Assembly: GCA_937926025.1 (NCBI GenBank)
Contig: CALANQ010000145.1
Coordinates: 1-35,512, forward strand
Origin: an uncultured Acidimicrobiales bacterium
GTDB lineage: Bacteria; Actinomycetota; Acidimicrobiia; Acidimicrobiales; Iamiaceae
Length of the DNA: 35,512 nt
Direction: 5' to 3'
The notes below the pieces were generated by a model. That model was not told where the DNA came from. It saw nothing but the letters and a program-made list of their open reading frames with translations, and did not search any database. A program made the position numbers and the translations under genes. Positions within the stretch are counted from its first letter, which is position 1, and every line of letters starts with the position of its first letter. This document shows, in pieces, positions 17,188 to 24,728 of this stretch.

Positions 17188-18111
17188 TCAGGCGTGATCG
17201 GTGGCCTCGGGTCCGGCCGTCATCGCCCGGTAGATGCGCTCGAGGTCCTCGAGGCTGGCGAAGTCGATGGTGACCTTGCCCCGCTTGGCGCCCATGGACA
17301 CCTTGACCCGCGTGTCCAGGCGATCCGACAGCAGACCCTCGAGCTCCAGGAGCCCCGGGGGCCGCAGCCGCCGGCCGGCCACCCCGGGCGCGGGCTTGGC
17401 ATTGTCGCCCTCTGCTTCGTCGTCAGGAGCGTCCTCGCTGCCACCGGAACGGGCGCGGACCGCCTCCTCGACCTCACGGACGCTGAGCTGCTCGGCCACG
17501 GCCCGGCGGGCCAGCGCTTCCTGGAACGACCGGTCCGGCGTCCCGAGCAGCGCTCGGGCGTGGCCAGCAGACAGCTGCCGGTCGGCCACCAGCTTCTGGA
17601 TGCTCGGCGGCAGCTGGAACAGCCGCAGCATGTTCGAGACCGCAGAGCGGCTCTTGCCCACGCGCCGGGCCACGTCCTCGTGGGACAGGTGGAACTCCTC
17701 GATGAGCTGCTGGTAGGCGGCGGCCTCCTCCATCGGGTGGAGGTCCTCGCGGTGGAGGTTCTCCACCAGGGCCTGCTCCAGCGAGGTGGTCTCATCGATC
17801 TTGCGCACCACGGCCGGGATGGTCTGCAAGCCAGCCCGCTTCGAGGCTCGCCAGCGCCGCTCCCCCGCGATCAGCTCGTAGCGGTCGTGGCCGGCGGGTC
17901 GCACCAGGATGGGTTGCAGCACCCCGAGCTCCCGGATGGAGTCCGTGAGCGACACCAGGGCCTCCTCGTCGAACTGAGCCCGGGGCTGGTGCTGGTTCGG
18001 TTCGATCTGGCTGACCTGCAGCTCGCGGAGCGTCGCGTCGTCGCTGGGGGCGGTCAGGTCGTTGGGGATGAGGGCGCCGAGGCCCTTCCCGAGTCCGCTA
18101 CGCCGGGCCAC
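17188..18111 (-). CDS. parB: Chromosome-partitioning protein ParB
   Basis: The 307-residue protein binds parS sites and spreads as a CTP-dependent clamp to organise the origin region. It has the N-terminal RSGLGKGLGAL segment, the CTP-binding GERRWRA (83-89) and ENLHRED (117-123) motifs, a helix-turn-helix at about 142-164 (SHEDVARRVGKSRSAVSNML) and a C-terminal dimerisation domain rich in charged residues. GTG 18111 is chosen because AGGGAGG lies 6 nt upstream; the open frame to 18150 would overlap parA by over 50 bp. With GTG 18111 it overlaps the parA end by 14 bp, so the two form an operon. Four parS sites lie upstream of parA. Confidence 0.96.
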   Translation of the reverse strand: MARRSGLGKGLGALIPNDLTAPSDDATLRELQVSQIEPNQHQPRAQFDEEALVSLTDSIRELGVLQPILVRPAGHDRYELIAGERRWRASKRAGLQTIPAVVRKIDETTSLEQALVENLHREDLHPMEEAAAYQQLIEEFHLSHEDVARRVGKSRSAVSNMLRLFQLPPSIQKLVADRQLSAGHARALLGTPDRSFQEALARRAVAEQLSVREVEEAVRARSGGSEDAPDDEAEGDNAKPAPGVAGRRLRPPGLLELEGLLSDRLDTRVKVSMGAKRGKVTIDFASLEDLERIYRAMTAGPEATDHA

Positions 18112-18955
18112 CGCTGACCTCCCTTGCCAGCTCCCGGTAGGCGACGGCACCCCGGGAGCTGGGATCGAACGCCGTGATCGGTTGGCCGAAGGACGGGGCC
18201 TCCGAGAGCCGGACCGTGCGAGGAATCATGATCTTGCACACCTTGGCGCCGAAGTGGTCTCGGACCTCTTGCGCCACCTGGTCCGACAGCTTGGTCCGAG
18301 CGTCGTACATCACCAGCACGATCGTGGTGATGTCCAGGGAGGGGTTGAGGTTCTTGGTGACCAGCCCCACGTTCCGCATCAGCTGGCCGAGACCCTCGAG
18401 CGCGTAGTACTCGCACTGGATCGGCACCAGGACCTCGCCCGCCGCCGCCATGCCGTTGATGGTGAGCAGGCCCAGAGAGGGCGGACAGTCGATGAGCACG
18501 TAGTCGTAGTCGTCGCGGACCTCCTCGAGCGCGTGCTTGAGGCGGAGCTCCCGACTGAAGGCGGGCACCAGCTCGATCTCGGCACCGGCCAGATCCAGGC
18601 TGGCGGGGGCCACGAAGAGGTTCTTGACCGACGATGCCTCGACGCAGTCCTCGATGGGGACATCGCTGAGGATCACGTCGTACATCGAGGCCTGGAGACC
18701 CCGGATGTTGATGCCGAGTCCGGTGCTCGCATTGCCCTGCGGGTCGAGGTCGACCACGAGGACCCGGTAGCCCAGATCCGCGAGGGCGGCACCGAGGTTG
18801 ACCGTGGTGGTGGTCTTGCCGACCCCACCCTTCTGGTTGGCAACGGCCAGGATCCGCGGAAGCGGCGGACGACTCCGCGGCGCGGCCGCCGGAGCTTCGT
18901 CGCCCGCCGGATCCGACTCGAGCTGCGCATCGGAGATCGAGGCTGGATCTGTCAC
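18098..18955 (-). CDS. parA: Chromosome-partitioning ATPase ParA
   Basis: The 285-residue ATPase drives segregation of ParB-parS complexes along the nucleoid. It carries the deviant Walker A KGGVGKTT (42-49) with the signature Lys, DLDPQGNASTG (Walker A', near 70-80) and VLIDCPPSLG (Walker B). An Ala/acid-rich N-terminal extension of about 32 residues precedes the fold, as is frequent in actinobacterial ParA. GTG 18955 has GGAAGGA about 7 nt upstream. A possible promoter is TTGACC at 18990-18985 (minus strand), 13 bp from the first parS, so ParB could regulate its own operon. Confidence 0.96.
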   Translation of the reverse strand: MTDPASISDAQLESDPAGDEAPAAAPRSRPPLPRILAVANQKGGVGKTTTTVNLGAALADLGYRVLVVDLDPQGNASTGLGINIRGLQASMYDVILSDVPIEDCVEASSVKNLFVAPASLDLAGAEIELVPAFSRELRLKHALEEVRDDYDYVLIDCPPSLGLLTINGMAAAGEVLVPIQCEYYALEGLGQLMRNVGLVTKNLNPSLDITTIVLVMYDARTKLSDQVAQEVRDHFGAKVCKIMIPRTVRLSEAPSFGQPITAFDPSSRGAVAYRELAREVSGGPA

Positions 18956-19002
18956 CCGCCCATCCTTCCGCTCCCAGCGTCAGGGGTCAAGCACCGCCCG
19001 AC

Positions 19003-19018
19003 AGTTTCACGTGGAACG
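19003..19018. other. parS site 1
   Basis: GTTTCACGTGGAAC (19004-19017) matches the parS core GTTTCACGTGAAAC with one change. It lies about 50 bp upstream of the parA start codon and may also mediate ParB autoregulation. Confidence 0.82.
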
Positions 19019-19172
19019 CGCACGCAACGATCCGATCCCCGGACGATCCCGGCGGCAGCCCTTCCTCGTCCACCGCGTTGTGCACAGCCCATCCCCAGGT
19101 GGGGATACCGAGACCGCACGGTTCGAAACTCGGACACCTCGCCGGTTCGTGTGACGGCCGACGAACCAGACT

Positions 19173-19188
19173 TGTTCCACGTGAAACG
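19173..19188. other. parS site 2
   Basis: GTTCCACGTGAAAC (19174-19187) matches the parS core with one change, mirrored relative to site 1. Confidence 0.83.
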
Positions 19189-19241
19189 CCGCCAGATGCC
19201 CGCACCAACGTGACCGCCACCATGACCCGGGTTCCTGCTCC

Positions 19242-19257
19242 CGTTTCACGTGAAACG
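19242..19257. other. parS site 3 (perfect core)
   Basis: GTTTCACGTGAAAC (19243-19256) is a perfect 14-bp palindromic parS core. It is 69 bp from site 2. Confidence 0.93.
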
Positions 19258-20451
19258 GGACTTCCCCGGCTCGAAGACGCCGACGGGACCGGCTACCCGG
19301 GGACCGACCCTGAGGGCCTCGGCTCCTGGCGGTGTCTGTGACCCAGGGGGCGGGCTGCATCCGTCGGCGGCAGGCCTGGGACCGAAAGCTTGGAGCCTGC
19401 CCCGGGAGCCGTGATCGGGCACAAGGCCCGGAATGCCGAAGCAGCGCCGCTCGCCAGGCTTGTCCGGGTGTGGGACCCAGTGCCTCCGGGTGGTGACCGG
19501 CCGCTGATGGGACCCTCATCCCCCGTGCGGGGCCCCATCCGCGGGACGATGCGCCCGGTCCGGCCCCCGTGCTCGGCCGTTCCCGCCGAGCGACCTGCCA
19601 ACGAGGGACGGATCCCGGAAGATCGTGCACCCTCATCGTTCGCCCCCAACCGTGCTCGGCGCCCGAGGAACGAAGGCGCCCCTCGTGATCCCACCCCGAG
19701 ACCGAGGACCCGGACCTCACCAGAGGCGTATCCGCCACAAGCCTGCGCTCCCATCCGCAGCTTGGAGCGGACCCTGGGTCCGCCCCTCCTGGCGACCGGT
19801 CCCGGGTGCGGGGCCGCCGATCTCAGAAGAAGCGGCCCGAGGTCCGTCTCGCCAGCGCCTCGGAGCATCCCGAGCCGGGACGGACACCGAGGTCTCGCGC
19901 TCCCTCCAGGGACGGCGACGAGGCCAGCAGGACCTCCTCCGTCGACCACGGGCGCACTGCCCCCACCCGGGTGCGACAGAGGCGTCCTGCGCTCCCCCGA
20001 ACCGTAAGCCCCACGGGAACGCCCCGATCGGCCCGATGACGTTGACGGTCCGAGCGTGGCCCACACGGCACCGACCTGGCCCTGCGACTGCTCCTCCCCG
20101 CATCCCCACCCACGGCCCCACACGGTCCGCCAGATCTCCGTCCCATGGACGCCACACCATGCGTGGAGCTCCCGCCAGCACCCGACTCCCCGACTCGAGG
20201 CCGTCGACGACCCGGTCCCCAGGCCACCAGCAAGGTGGCCAGCTCGTCCCCGCTCCGTGGCGCTTCCGAGCACAGGCCGCCCGCGAGGGGAGCACGCCCG
20301 ACGGAGCCCGATCCGGGCACTCCCATCCAGGCTCCACCGGGAGGAGTCCAGGTGGGGCATCGAGCCGGCTGACCACCCCGGCCCACCGGCCAGGCCAAGC
20401 ACCAAGAACCCCAGCACCCGGCCGTGACCTGCGGTTCCTCGCTCGGCGGCC

Positions 20452-20467
20452 CGTTCCACGTGAAACA
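20452..20467. other. parS site 4
   Basis: GTTCCACGTGAAAC (20453-20466), followed by A, matches parS with one change. It lies about 1.2 kb from the other three, still within the non-coding segment. Confidence 0.85.
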
Positions 20468-20858
20468 ACCGCCCGATGCGACCCCGCCACACCGGACCCG
20501 GCAACCCGTACGCCGGGATTGCGCCAGCGCCACGCGTCGTGGCCCGAAGCGGGTGGGGGAGGACCGGGCCAGGGGCCGGATCCAGCACACGCCTGCCGTC
20601 CGACCTCGTCCCCGGGCCTGGGCCTGGGCCCAGCGTCATGGTCCGCCGAGCCCCCGACCGACCTTCGGAATCGCCTGGTCTGAAGGCCCGCAGGCGCCGA
20701 TCCGAGACCCCGCCCGATCGGGAACTCCCTGGTCAGAACCCCGTCCGGCCGAGGGAGTCGCTCATCCGAGCCGGGGGTTCCTGCGCCAGGGACCGGGCCC
20801 TGGGACGCGTTCATCGTCGGCCAAAGTCCGGCGTCGTGCCCGGGCCCGCATCCGATCG

Positions 20859-20881
20859 GTGCCGGTCAAGGTGACGGGCAC
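20859..20881 (-). terminator. Possible terminator of the rpmH-rsmG operon
   Basis: Arms GTGCCGGTCA (20859-20868) and TGACGGGCAC (20872-20881) pair with one mismatch around an AGG loop, about 60 nt downstream of the rsmG stop. A second small hairpin (CCAGGG / CCCTGG, 20786-20803) follows. No T-tract is present. Confidence 0.4.
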
Positions 20882-20938
20882 GGAGGTTGGATCCCGGTGC
20901 CGCCGCCGCCATGCGGACCGGAGGCACGGGGGTACGGA

Positions 20939-21559
20939 TCAGAACAGCGGGCGCTTGGTGGGGATGCCCACCCGGCGCGGGAAGCGCTCGGGGGCGGGGG
21001 CGACCAGGTCCAGGCACGCGAGGTGGAAGGTCTCGCCCACCACCACGGAGGCGGCCGGGCTGCAGCCCAGGGCCGCCACCGCCTCGGCCGGCCAGCGATC
21101 GTCCACCGACGTGGTGGGCGGCTCGCTCACCACGAGGCGGCCGCCGACCTGGAGCAGGGGAGCGGCGCACTCCAGCACCACCGCCGGCGGCCCGAAGCTG
21201 CGCGAGACCACCAGGTCGTAGGTGCCACGGTGCTCGGGCGCCCGACCGCCGACCTCGGCCCGCTCGGTGATCACCGAGACCCGGCCCTCCAGGTCCAAGG
21301 CGTGGACCGCTTCTCGCAGGAAGTCGGTGCGCTTCTGCTGGGCGTCGAGGAACACCCACTCGGTCTCCGGCCAGTGCTCCACCGCCAGGACCAGGCCCGG
21401 AAGCCCGCCTCCGGCTCCCAGGTCGAGTGCTCGGCGGGGAGCCCCCGGCACCGCAACGGCAAAGGCCCGGGCATGGTCGAGATGTGCCTCGACCGGGCCC
21501 GGGCCCAGGAAACCGCGCTGGCGAGACTCCGTGAGGAGCTCGATCAGCTCGAGGGTCAC
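20939..21559 (-). CDS. rsmG: 16S rRNA (guanine-527-N7)-methyltransferase RsmG
   Basis: The 206-residue protein methylates G527 of 16S rRNA using S-adenosylmethionine. The SAM-binding motif LDLGAGGGLPGL (45-56) is diagnostic for RsmG/GidB, followed by FLDAQQKRTDFL and a VVSRSFGPPAVVLE segment. The N-terminus is shorter than in E. coli (no long leader before the fold), which may simply reflect the coupled start. GTG 21559 overlaps the jag stop codon by 4 bases (GTGA). It is the last gene of the rpmH operon; in actinobacteria parA normally follows directly, whereas here about 2 kb intervene. Confidence 0.94.
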   Translation of the reverse strand: MTLELIELLTESRQRGFLGPGPVEAHLDHARAFAVAVPGAPRRALDLGAGGGLPGLVLAVEHWPETEWVFLDAQQKRTDFLREAVHALDLEGRVSVITERAEVGGRAPEHRGTYDLVVSRSFGPPAVVLECAAPLLQVGGRLVVSEPPTTSVDDRWPAEAVAALGCSPAASVVVGETFHLACLDLVAPAPERFPRRVGIPTKRPLF

Positions 21560-22455
21560 GCGCTGGCGCCCTCGGGGACGATGACCACGCGACGATCGGG
21601 ATCGGCGCCCTCGGACACCGTGGCCACGCCGTCGATCTCGTTCACCGTGTCGTGGACGACCTTGCGGTCGGCCGAGTTCATCGGCTCGAGCGCCCGGGCG
21701 GAACCCTCGCTCAGCACGGCCTCGGCCTGCTGGCGCACGAACCGGGCCAGCGCCTCCTGGCGCCGCTGGCGGTAGCCGCCGATGTCGATGCGGACACGAC
21801 CGACGTGGCGACCGGTGGCCCGGCGCTGCAGCACCGTGCGCGACAGCTCGTGGACGGCGGTGAGCGTCTGGCCCTTGGGCCCGATGAGCAGGCCGAGGTC
21901 GTCGCCCTCGACGCCGAGCTCGATGGTCTCATCGTCGACGACCGTGCGGTTCACCGACCCCTCCGCACCGAGGGCGTCGAGCAAGCCGTCGAGGAACTCC
22001 GTGATGATGTCGGCCTGGTCGCTGACCGGGACCTCTTCGTCGGTCATCTGATTGCCTTCCTGCTGGTTCTTGGCGGGTCGGCCGCCCCCGTTCGATCCGG
22101 ATCGCTTGCGACCGCCGCCACGCCGGTTGCCACCCTGGTCCTGCCTGAACCCAAACCTGTCGGCGGGCGTGTCGTCGACGGCGACGGTCGTCGACCCGTT
22201 GGACTCGTTGCTGCGCCCGCCGGCGCGGTCCTTGCCGCCGCGCTGGCGCCGGGGCCGGCGCTCCTGCTTCGGCCGCGGCGCCTTGGGCACGACGCGGGCT
22301 CGGATCCGAGCCTCGCCGCGGGGTCGGCCGAACAGCCCGGTCTTGGGCTCCTCGACGACCTCGAACTCGGCTTCGCTCTCGTCGATGCCGAGCTGGTCGA
22401 GCGCGGCTTCCTTGGCATCCTCGATGGTGCGTCCCGTGGTCTCAACCCACTGCAT
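21556..22455 (-). CDS. jag: Jag / KhpB-type RNA-binding protein (Jag-N, KH, R3H)
   Basis: The 299-residue protein has an N-terminal Jag domain (about 1-55; EFEVVEEPKTGLFGRP), a long basic, Gly/Arg-rich linker (about 56-135) of low complexity, a KH domain with LLIGPKGQTL (189-198) and an R3H domain (LEPMNSADRKVVHDTV, 256-271). KhpB proteins bind RNA and are linked to cell division and elongation in Gram-positive bacteria. ATG 22455 stands 7 nt after the yidC stop codon and has AGGAGG upstream, which overlaps the yidC end, so the two are coupled. The internal Arg/Asn-rich linker is longer than in Firmicutes. Confidence 0.92.
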   Translation of the reverse strand: MQWVETTGRTIEDAKEAALDQLGIDESEAEFEVVEEPKTGLFGRPRGEARIRARVVPKAPRPKQERRPRRQRGGKDRAGGRSNESNGSTTVAVDDTPADRFGFRQDQGGNRRGGGRKRSGSNGGGRPAKNQQEGNQMTDEEVPVSDQADIITEFLDGLLDALGAEGSVNRTVVDDETIELGVEGDDLGLLIGPKGQTLTAVHELSRTVLQRRATGRHVGRVRIDIGGYRQRRQEALARFVRQQAEAVLSEGSARALEPMNSADRKVVHDTVNEIDGVATVSEGADPDRRVVIVPEGASA

Positions 22456-22461
22456 GGACGG

Positions 22462-23568
22462 TCACCTCCTCTTCTTCTTGGACTTGGACCGGTTGGCCGC
22501 CGAGGGGGCGGCGCGGCTCGGTCCAGCCGTCGACGTGGTCGACGTTGCGGTGGAGCCCTTCGACCCGGAGGAGGACGCAGCCTTCCCCTTGCCGCCCCCG
22601 TTGGCGCTCGACGACTCCTTGAAGTCATCGGCCGCCGCACCGGGGCTGGGCAGGCCCATCTCCTTGATCTGGGCGAAGAGCCCCTTGGGCTTCTCTGCAG
22701 GTGCAGAAGATTTCGTTGACGATTTGTCACTAACCCGGCCGGTGGTGGCCACGGGTCCGCTGTCGTCGCGGTACATCGTGCGGGTGATCAGCGCCTGCTG
22801 GCCGACCCGGAACAGGTTCGAGACCAGGAAGTACACGACGATGCCAGCAGGGAGCGTGAACGAGATGAAGGCGAAGAACAGCGGCATGATCCGCATCAGC
22901 ATCTGCTGCTGCGGGTTGACCTGCGCCTGCGGGTTCCGGCCCGACACCTGCTTCTGCTGGTAGTAGGAGGTGGCGGTCACCAGCGCCACGAGGATGATGT
23001 AGGGCGCACCGTGGCCGAAGCCCTCGCGCAGGGCCTTCTGGGCCGACTCCGCCAGGTTCATCCCCCAGGCCTCCATGACCCGGGTGTTGCTCAGGTCGAT
23101 GTAGAGCTGCGAGGTGTGTGAGATGTGCTGGGGCTGGAAGAAGCCGAAGCGCTCCCAGATGCCGGCGCCGCCGCCACCGTTGACGTTGGTGGTGGCCCGG
23201 ACCGCGGCCGCCCCCATGTCGTAGCCGTAGGGCGCCCGGTTGAGCAGCTGGAAGAGGGTCCGGTAGAGGACGATGAACACCGGCATCTGCAGCAGCAGCG
23301 GCAGGCAGCCCGACACCGGGTTGATGTTGTTCTCCTTGTAGAACGCCATCATCTCTTCGTTGAGCTTCTGACGGTCGTCCTTGTACTTGTTCTGGATCTT
23401 CTTCAGCTCCGGTTGGAGCTTCTGCATCGCCAGCATGCTCCGGGTGCCCTTCAGGGTCAGCGGGAGCAGCAGGATCATGATCGAGAGCGTCAGCAACGCG
23501 ATGGCGACCGCGTAGTTCGGGTAGAGCCCGTAGAAGAACTCCAGCGGTTTCGCGATGAACACGTACAT
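22462..23568 (-). CDS. yidC: Membrane protein insertase YidC/OxaI
   Basis: The 368-residue insertase has a first helix (about 20-38), the long cytoplasmic hairpin MLAMQKLQPELKKIQ, a second membrane region with GCLPLLLQMPVFIVLYRTLF (split: residues 107-126), helices near 190-210 and 225-260, and a Lys/Ser-rich C-terminal tail ending SKSKKKRR that may bind ribosomes. It inserts membrane proteins with or after the Sec translocon. In TM1 the Arg of the hydrophilic groove known from E. coli (Arg366) is not seen; the corresponding stretch reads LSIMILLLPLT. ATG 23568 overlaps the yidD stop codon (ATGA). Confidence 0.95.
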   Translation of the reverse strand: MYVFIAKPLEFFYGLYPNYAVAIALLTLSIMILLLPLTLKGTRSMLAMQKLQPELKKIQNKYKDDRQKLNEEMMAFYKENNINPVSGCLPLLLQMPVFIVLYRTLFQLLNRAPYGYDMGAAAVRATTNVNGGGGAGIWERFGFFQPQHISHTSQLYIDLSNTRVMEAWGMNLAESAQKALREGFGHGAPYIILVALVTATSYYQQKQVSGRNPQAQVNPQQQMLMRIMPLFFAFISFTLPAGIVVYFLVSNLFRVGQQALITRTMYRDDSGPVATTGRVSDKSSTKSSAPAEKPKGLFAQIKEMGLPSPGAAADDFKESSSANGGGKGKAASSSGSKGSTATSTTSTAGPSRAAPSAANRSKSKKKRR

Positions 23569-23831
23569 CAGACGACCGTCCGTTCGTGGTGGTGATCGTG
23601 GGGGTGATCGGTGCGCTCGGGCACCGGGTCCCAGCCATGGCCGCCCCAGGGATGGCAGCGGCCGAGGCGGCGGATGGCCAGCCAGGAGCCCCGGGCGGCG
23701 CCGTGGACCTCGAGGGCCTCCACGGCGTACGCCGAGCAGCTCGGCTGGAAACGGCAGGGGGAGGGGCGACCGGCGCGAAGCTGCTGGTAGAACACCACGA
23801 TCCGCCGGATGAGGCGCGCGGGGATGCTCAC
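23568..23831 (-). CDS. yidD: Membrane protein insertion efficiency factor YidD
   Basis: This 87-residue protein has the YidD hallmark PCRFQPSCSAYAVEAL (25-40), with Cys26 and Cys32, and RRLGRCHPWGGHGWDPVP (54-71). It is a small amphipathic membrane-associated protein that helps YidC-dependent insertion. The C-terminus is His-rich (HPHDHHHE). Its start (GTG 23831) overlaps the rnpA stop and its stop overlaps the yidC start, both by 4 bases. Confidence 0.94.
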   Translation of the reverse strand: MSIPARLIRRIVVFYQQLRAGRPSPCRFQPSCSAYAVEALEVHGAARGSWLAIRRLGRCHPWGGHGWDPVPERTDHPHDHHHERTVV

Positions 23832-24187
23832 GGCGCCTCCCCGCGGCGGCGGGTGTCGAGTGCGGCGAGCAACCTCTTCACGTCGTTCCTCAGTTCCTCG
23901 GGATCTCGGCCGGATGCTTCCGGTCCTGCCGAGATGAGCAGCACACCAGCGGGGACCGACCCGGCCTCGTGGCTCGCCAGATCGGCGAACACGGCCCGGA
24001 GACGGCGGCGGAGCCGGTTGCGCTCCACGGCACCGCCCACCCGCTTGGTGATCGCGTACGCCACCCGAGTGCCGTCCGGCTCCCCGCCTTCGTCCCAGAA
24101 GGTGAGGGCCAACGGTCCGCGGCGCACGCGGATCCCCATCGTCCGCAACGCCACGAAGGTGCGGCGGTCACGGACGGGGCCGATCAA
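23828..24187 (-). CDS. rnpA: Ribonuclease P protein component
   Basis: The 119-residue protein is the protein subunit of RNase P, which matures tRNA 5' ends. It shows the RnpA pattern VRDRRTFVALRTMG...VRRGPLALTF and the signature AVERNRLRRRLR (53-64). The TTG at 24187, overlapping the rpmH stop codon (TTGA), is chosen as start: no ATG or GTG exists at a sensible distance before the conserved region, and the frame upstream lies inside rpmH. The stop overlaps yidD (GTGA). A rare TTG start coupled to rpmH could keep RnpA levels well below L34, but this is inference. Confidence 0.9.
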   Translation of the reverse strand: MIGPVRDRRTFVALRTMGIRVRRGPLALTFWDEGGEPDGTRVAYAITKRVGGAVERNRLRRRLRAVFADLASHEAGSVPAGVLLISAGPEASGRDPEELRNDVKRLLAALDTRRRGEAP

Positions 24188-24318
24188 GCCGACAGCTTGG
24201 CCCGGCCCTTGAGGCGGCGGCTGCGCAGCACGGCGCGGCCGGCCTTGGTGGACATCCGCTTGCGGAAGCCGTGGTTCTTGGCCCGCTTGCGGACGTTGGG
24301 CTGGTAGGTGCGCTTCAC
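24184..24318 (-). CDS. rpmH: 50S ribosomal protein L34
   Basis: The 44-residue product begins VKRTYQPNVRKRAKNHGF and ends GRAKLSA, the typical L34 sequence with the invariant KRTYQPN start and the RSRRLKGR region. L34 is a core large-subunit protein. GTG 24318 is preceded by GGAG at 7 nt. It is the first gene of a tightly packed minus-strand operon (rpmH-rnpA-yidD-yidC-jag-rsmG) and is divergent from dnaA. Confidence 0.96.
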   Translation of the reverse strand: MKRTYQPNVRKRAKNHGFRKRMSTKAGRAVLRSRRLKGRAKLSA

Positions 24319-24700
24319 TGCTCTTCTCCCCCTCCCGAGCGGCGCGACCGCGCTGCTCGGCGGGCCGCTCGGTTGCGGCCGCGTGATTCGACGTGGGACT
24401 CCGGCGCTGAGGCGCGCGGAGGCATCCGGACAACGCTACGTCCCCACCGCCCCACGGGGCAATCGCGCCGGGCACCGACGCTGACCTGCACCAGCGGTCT
24501 ACGCCCCGAGAACCTGGCGCGGCACCCGTCAGACGGTGCTACGGTCCGCCCCCTGCCTACGTCGTCCTGGGGCTCCCGGAGCGGCCATCGGCGCCAGCAC
24601 GACACCCCCGGAAGCGCTGCGTGCGCCTCCGGGTCCGACATGTTTTTCCACAGGTGTGGACCCGGCTGTGGAACGACCAGGAAAAGGACGGTTCGACCAG
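24319..24700. other. rpmH/dnaA divergent promoter region
   Basis: This 382-bp gap has no gene. It carries the rpmH promoter, a candidate dnaA -10 box TACGGT (24540-24545) preceded by a near-perfect inverted repeat GCACCCGTC-A-GACGGTGC (24522-24539 region), and three DnaA boxes close to the dnaA start. Reading frames that cross it from 24271 or 24315 are shadows. Confidence 0.65.
24433..24462 (-). promoter_or_regulatory. Promoter of the rpmH operon
   Basis: On the minus strand TTGCCC (24462-24457) and TAGCGT (24438-24433) are 18 bp apart, a good sigma-70-type match for an actinobacterial housekeeping promoter. The predicted leader is about 105 nt to GTG 24318. Confidence 0.55.
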
Positions 24701-24728
24701 GTGGCAGACGGACAACACCTGTGGACGA
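24644..24728. promoter_or_regulatory. DnaA boxes at the dnaA 5' end
   Basis: TTTTCCACA (24644-24652), TGTGGACCC (24655-24663) and TGTGGAACG (24667-24675) lie just upstream of the start, and TGTGGACGA (24720-24728) lies inside the first codons. Each keeps the TCCACA or TGTGGA core; the starts of the first three are 11 and 12 bp apart. They fit DnaA autoregulation or an extension of the origin. Confidence 0.55.

Larger units (their letters stand above)
18956..20938. other. Non-coding, parS-containing segment (about 2 kb)
   Basis: Between parA and rsmG no frame looks like a gene. Long open frames exist on both strands, but they are rich in Gly, Pro, Arg, Ser and Trp, have no recognisable motif, and their third-position GC is about 75 percent where sampled, against roughly 95 percent in real genes here. 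The plus strand is C-rich throughout. The segment holds four parS sites, a TTGTGCACA near-DnaA box (19078-19086), a 7-2-7 inverted repeat (19091-19106) and small GC-rich hairpins near 20786-20803 and 20859-20881. It is best read as the centromere-like region of the chromosome. A short RNA cannot be excluded. Confidence 0.6.

Noticed and set aside
19293..20814. Long open frames (352-448 residues) in the parA-rsmG gap
   Set aside because: Third-position GC is not raised as in real genes, no motif is visible, open frames occur in several frames at once, and parS site 4 is read through. Treated as non-coding.
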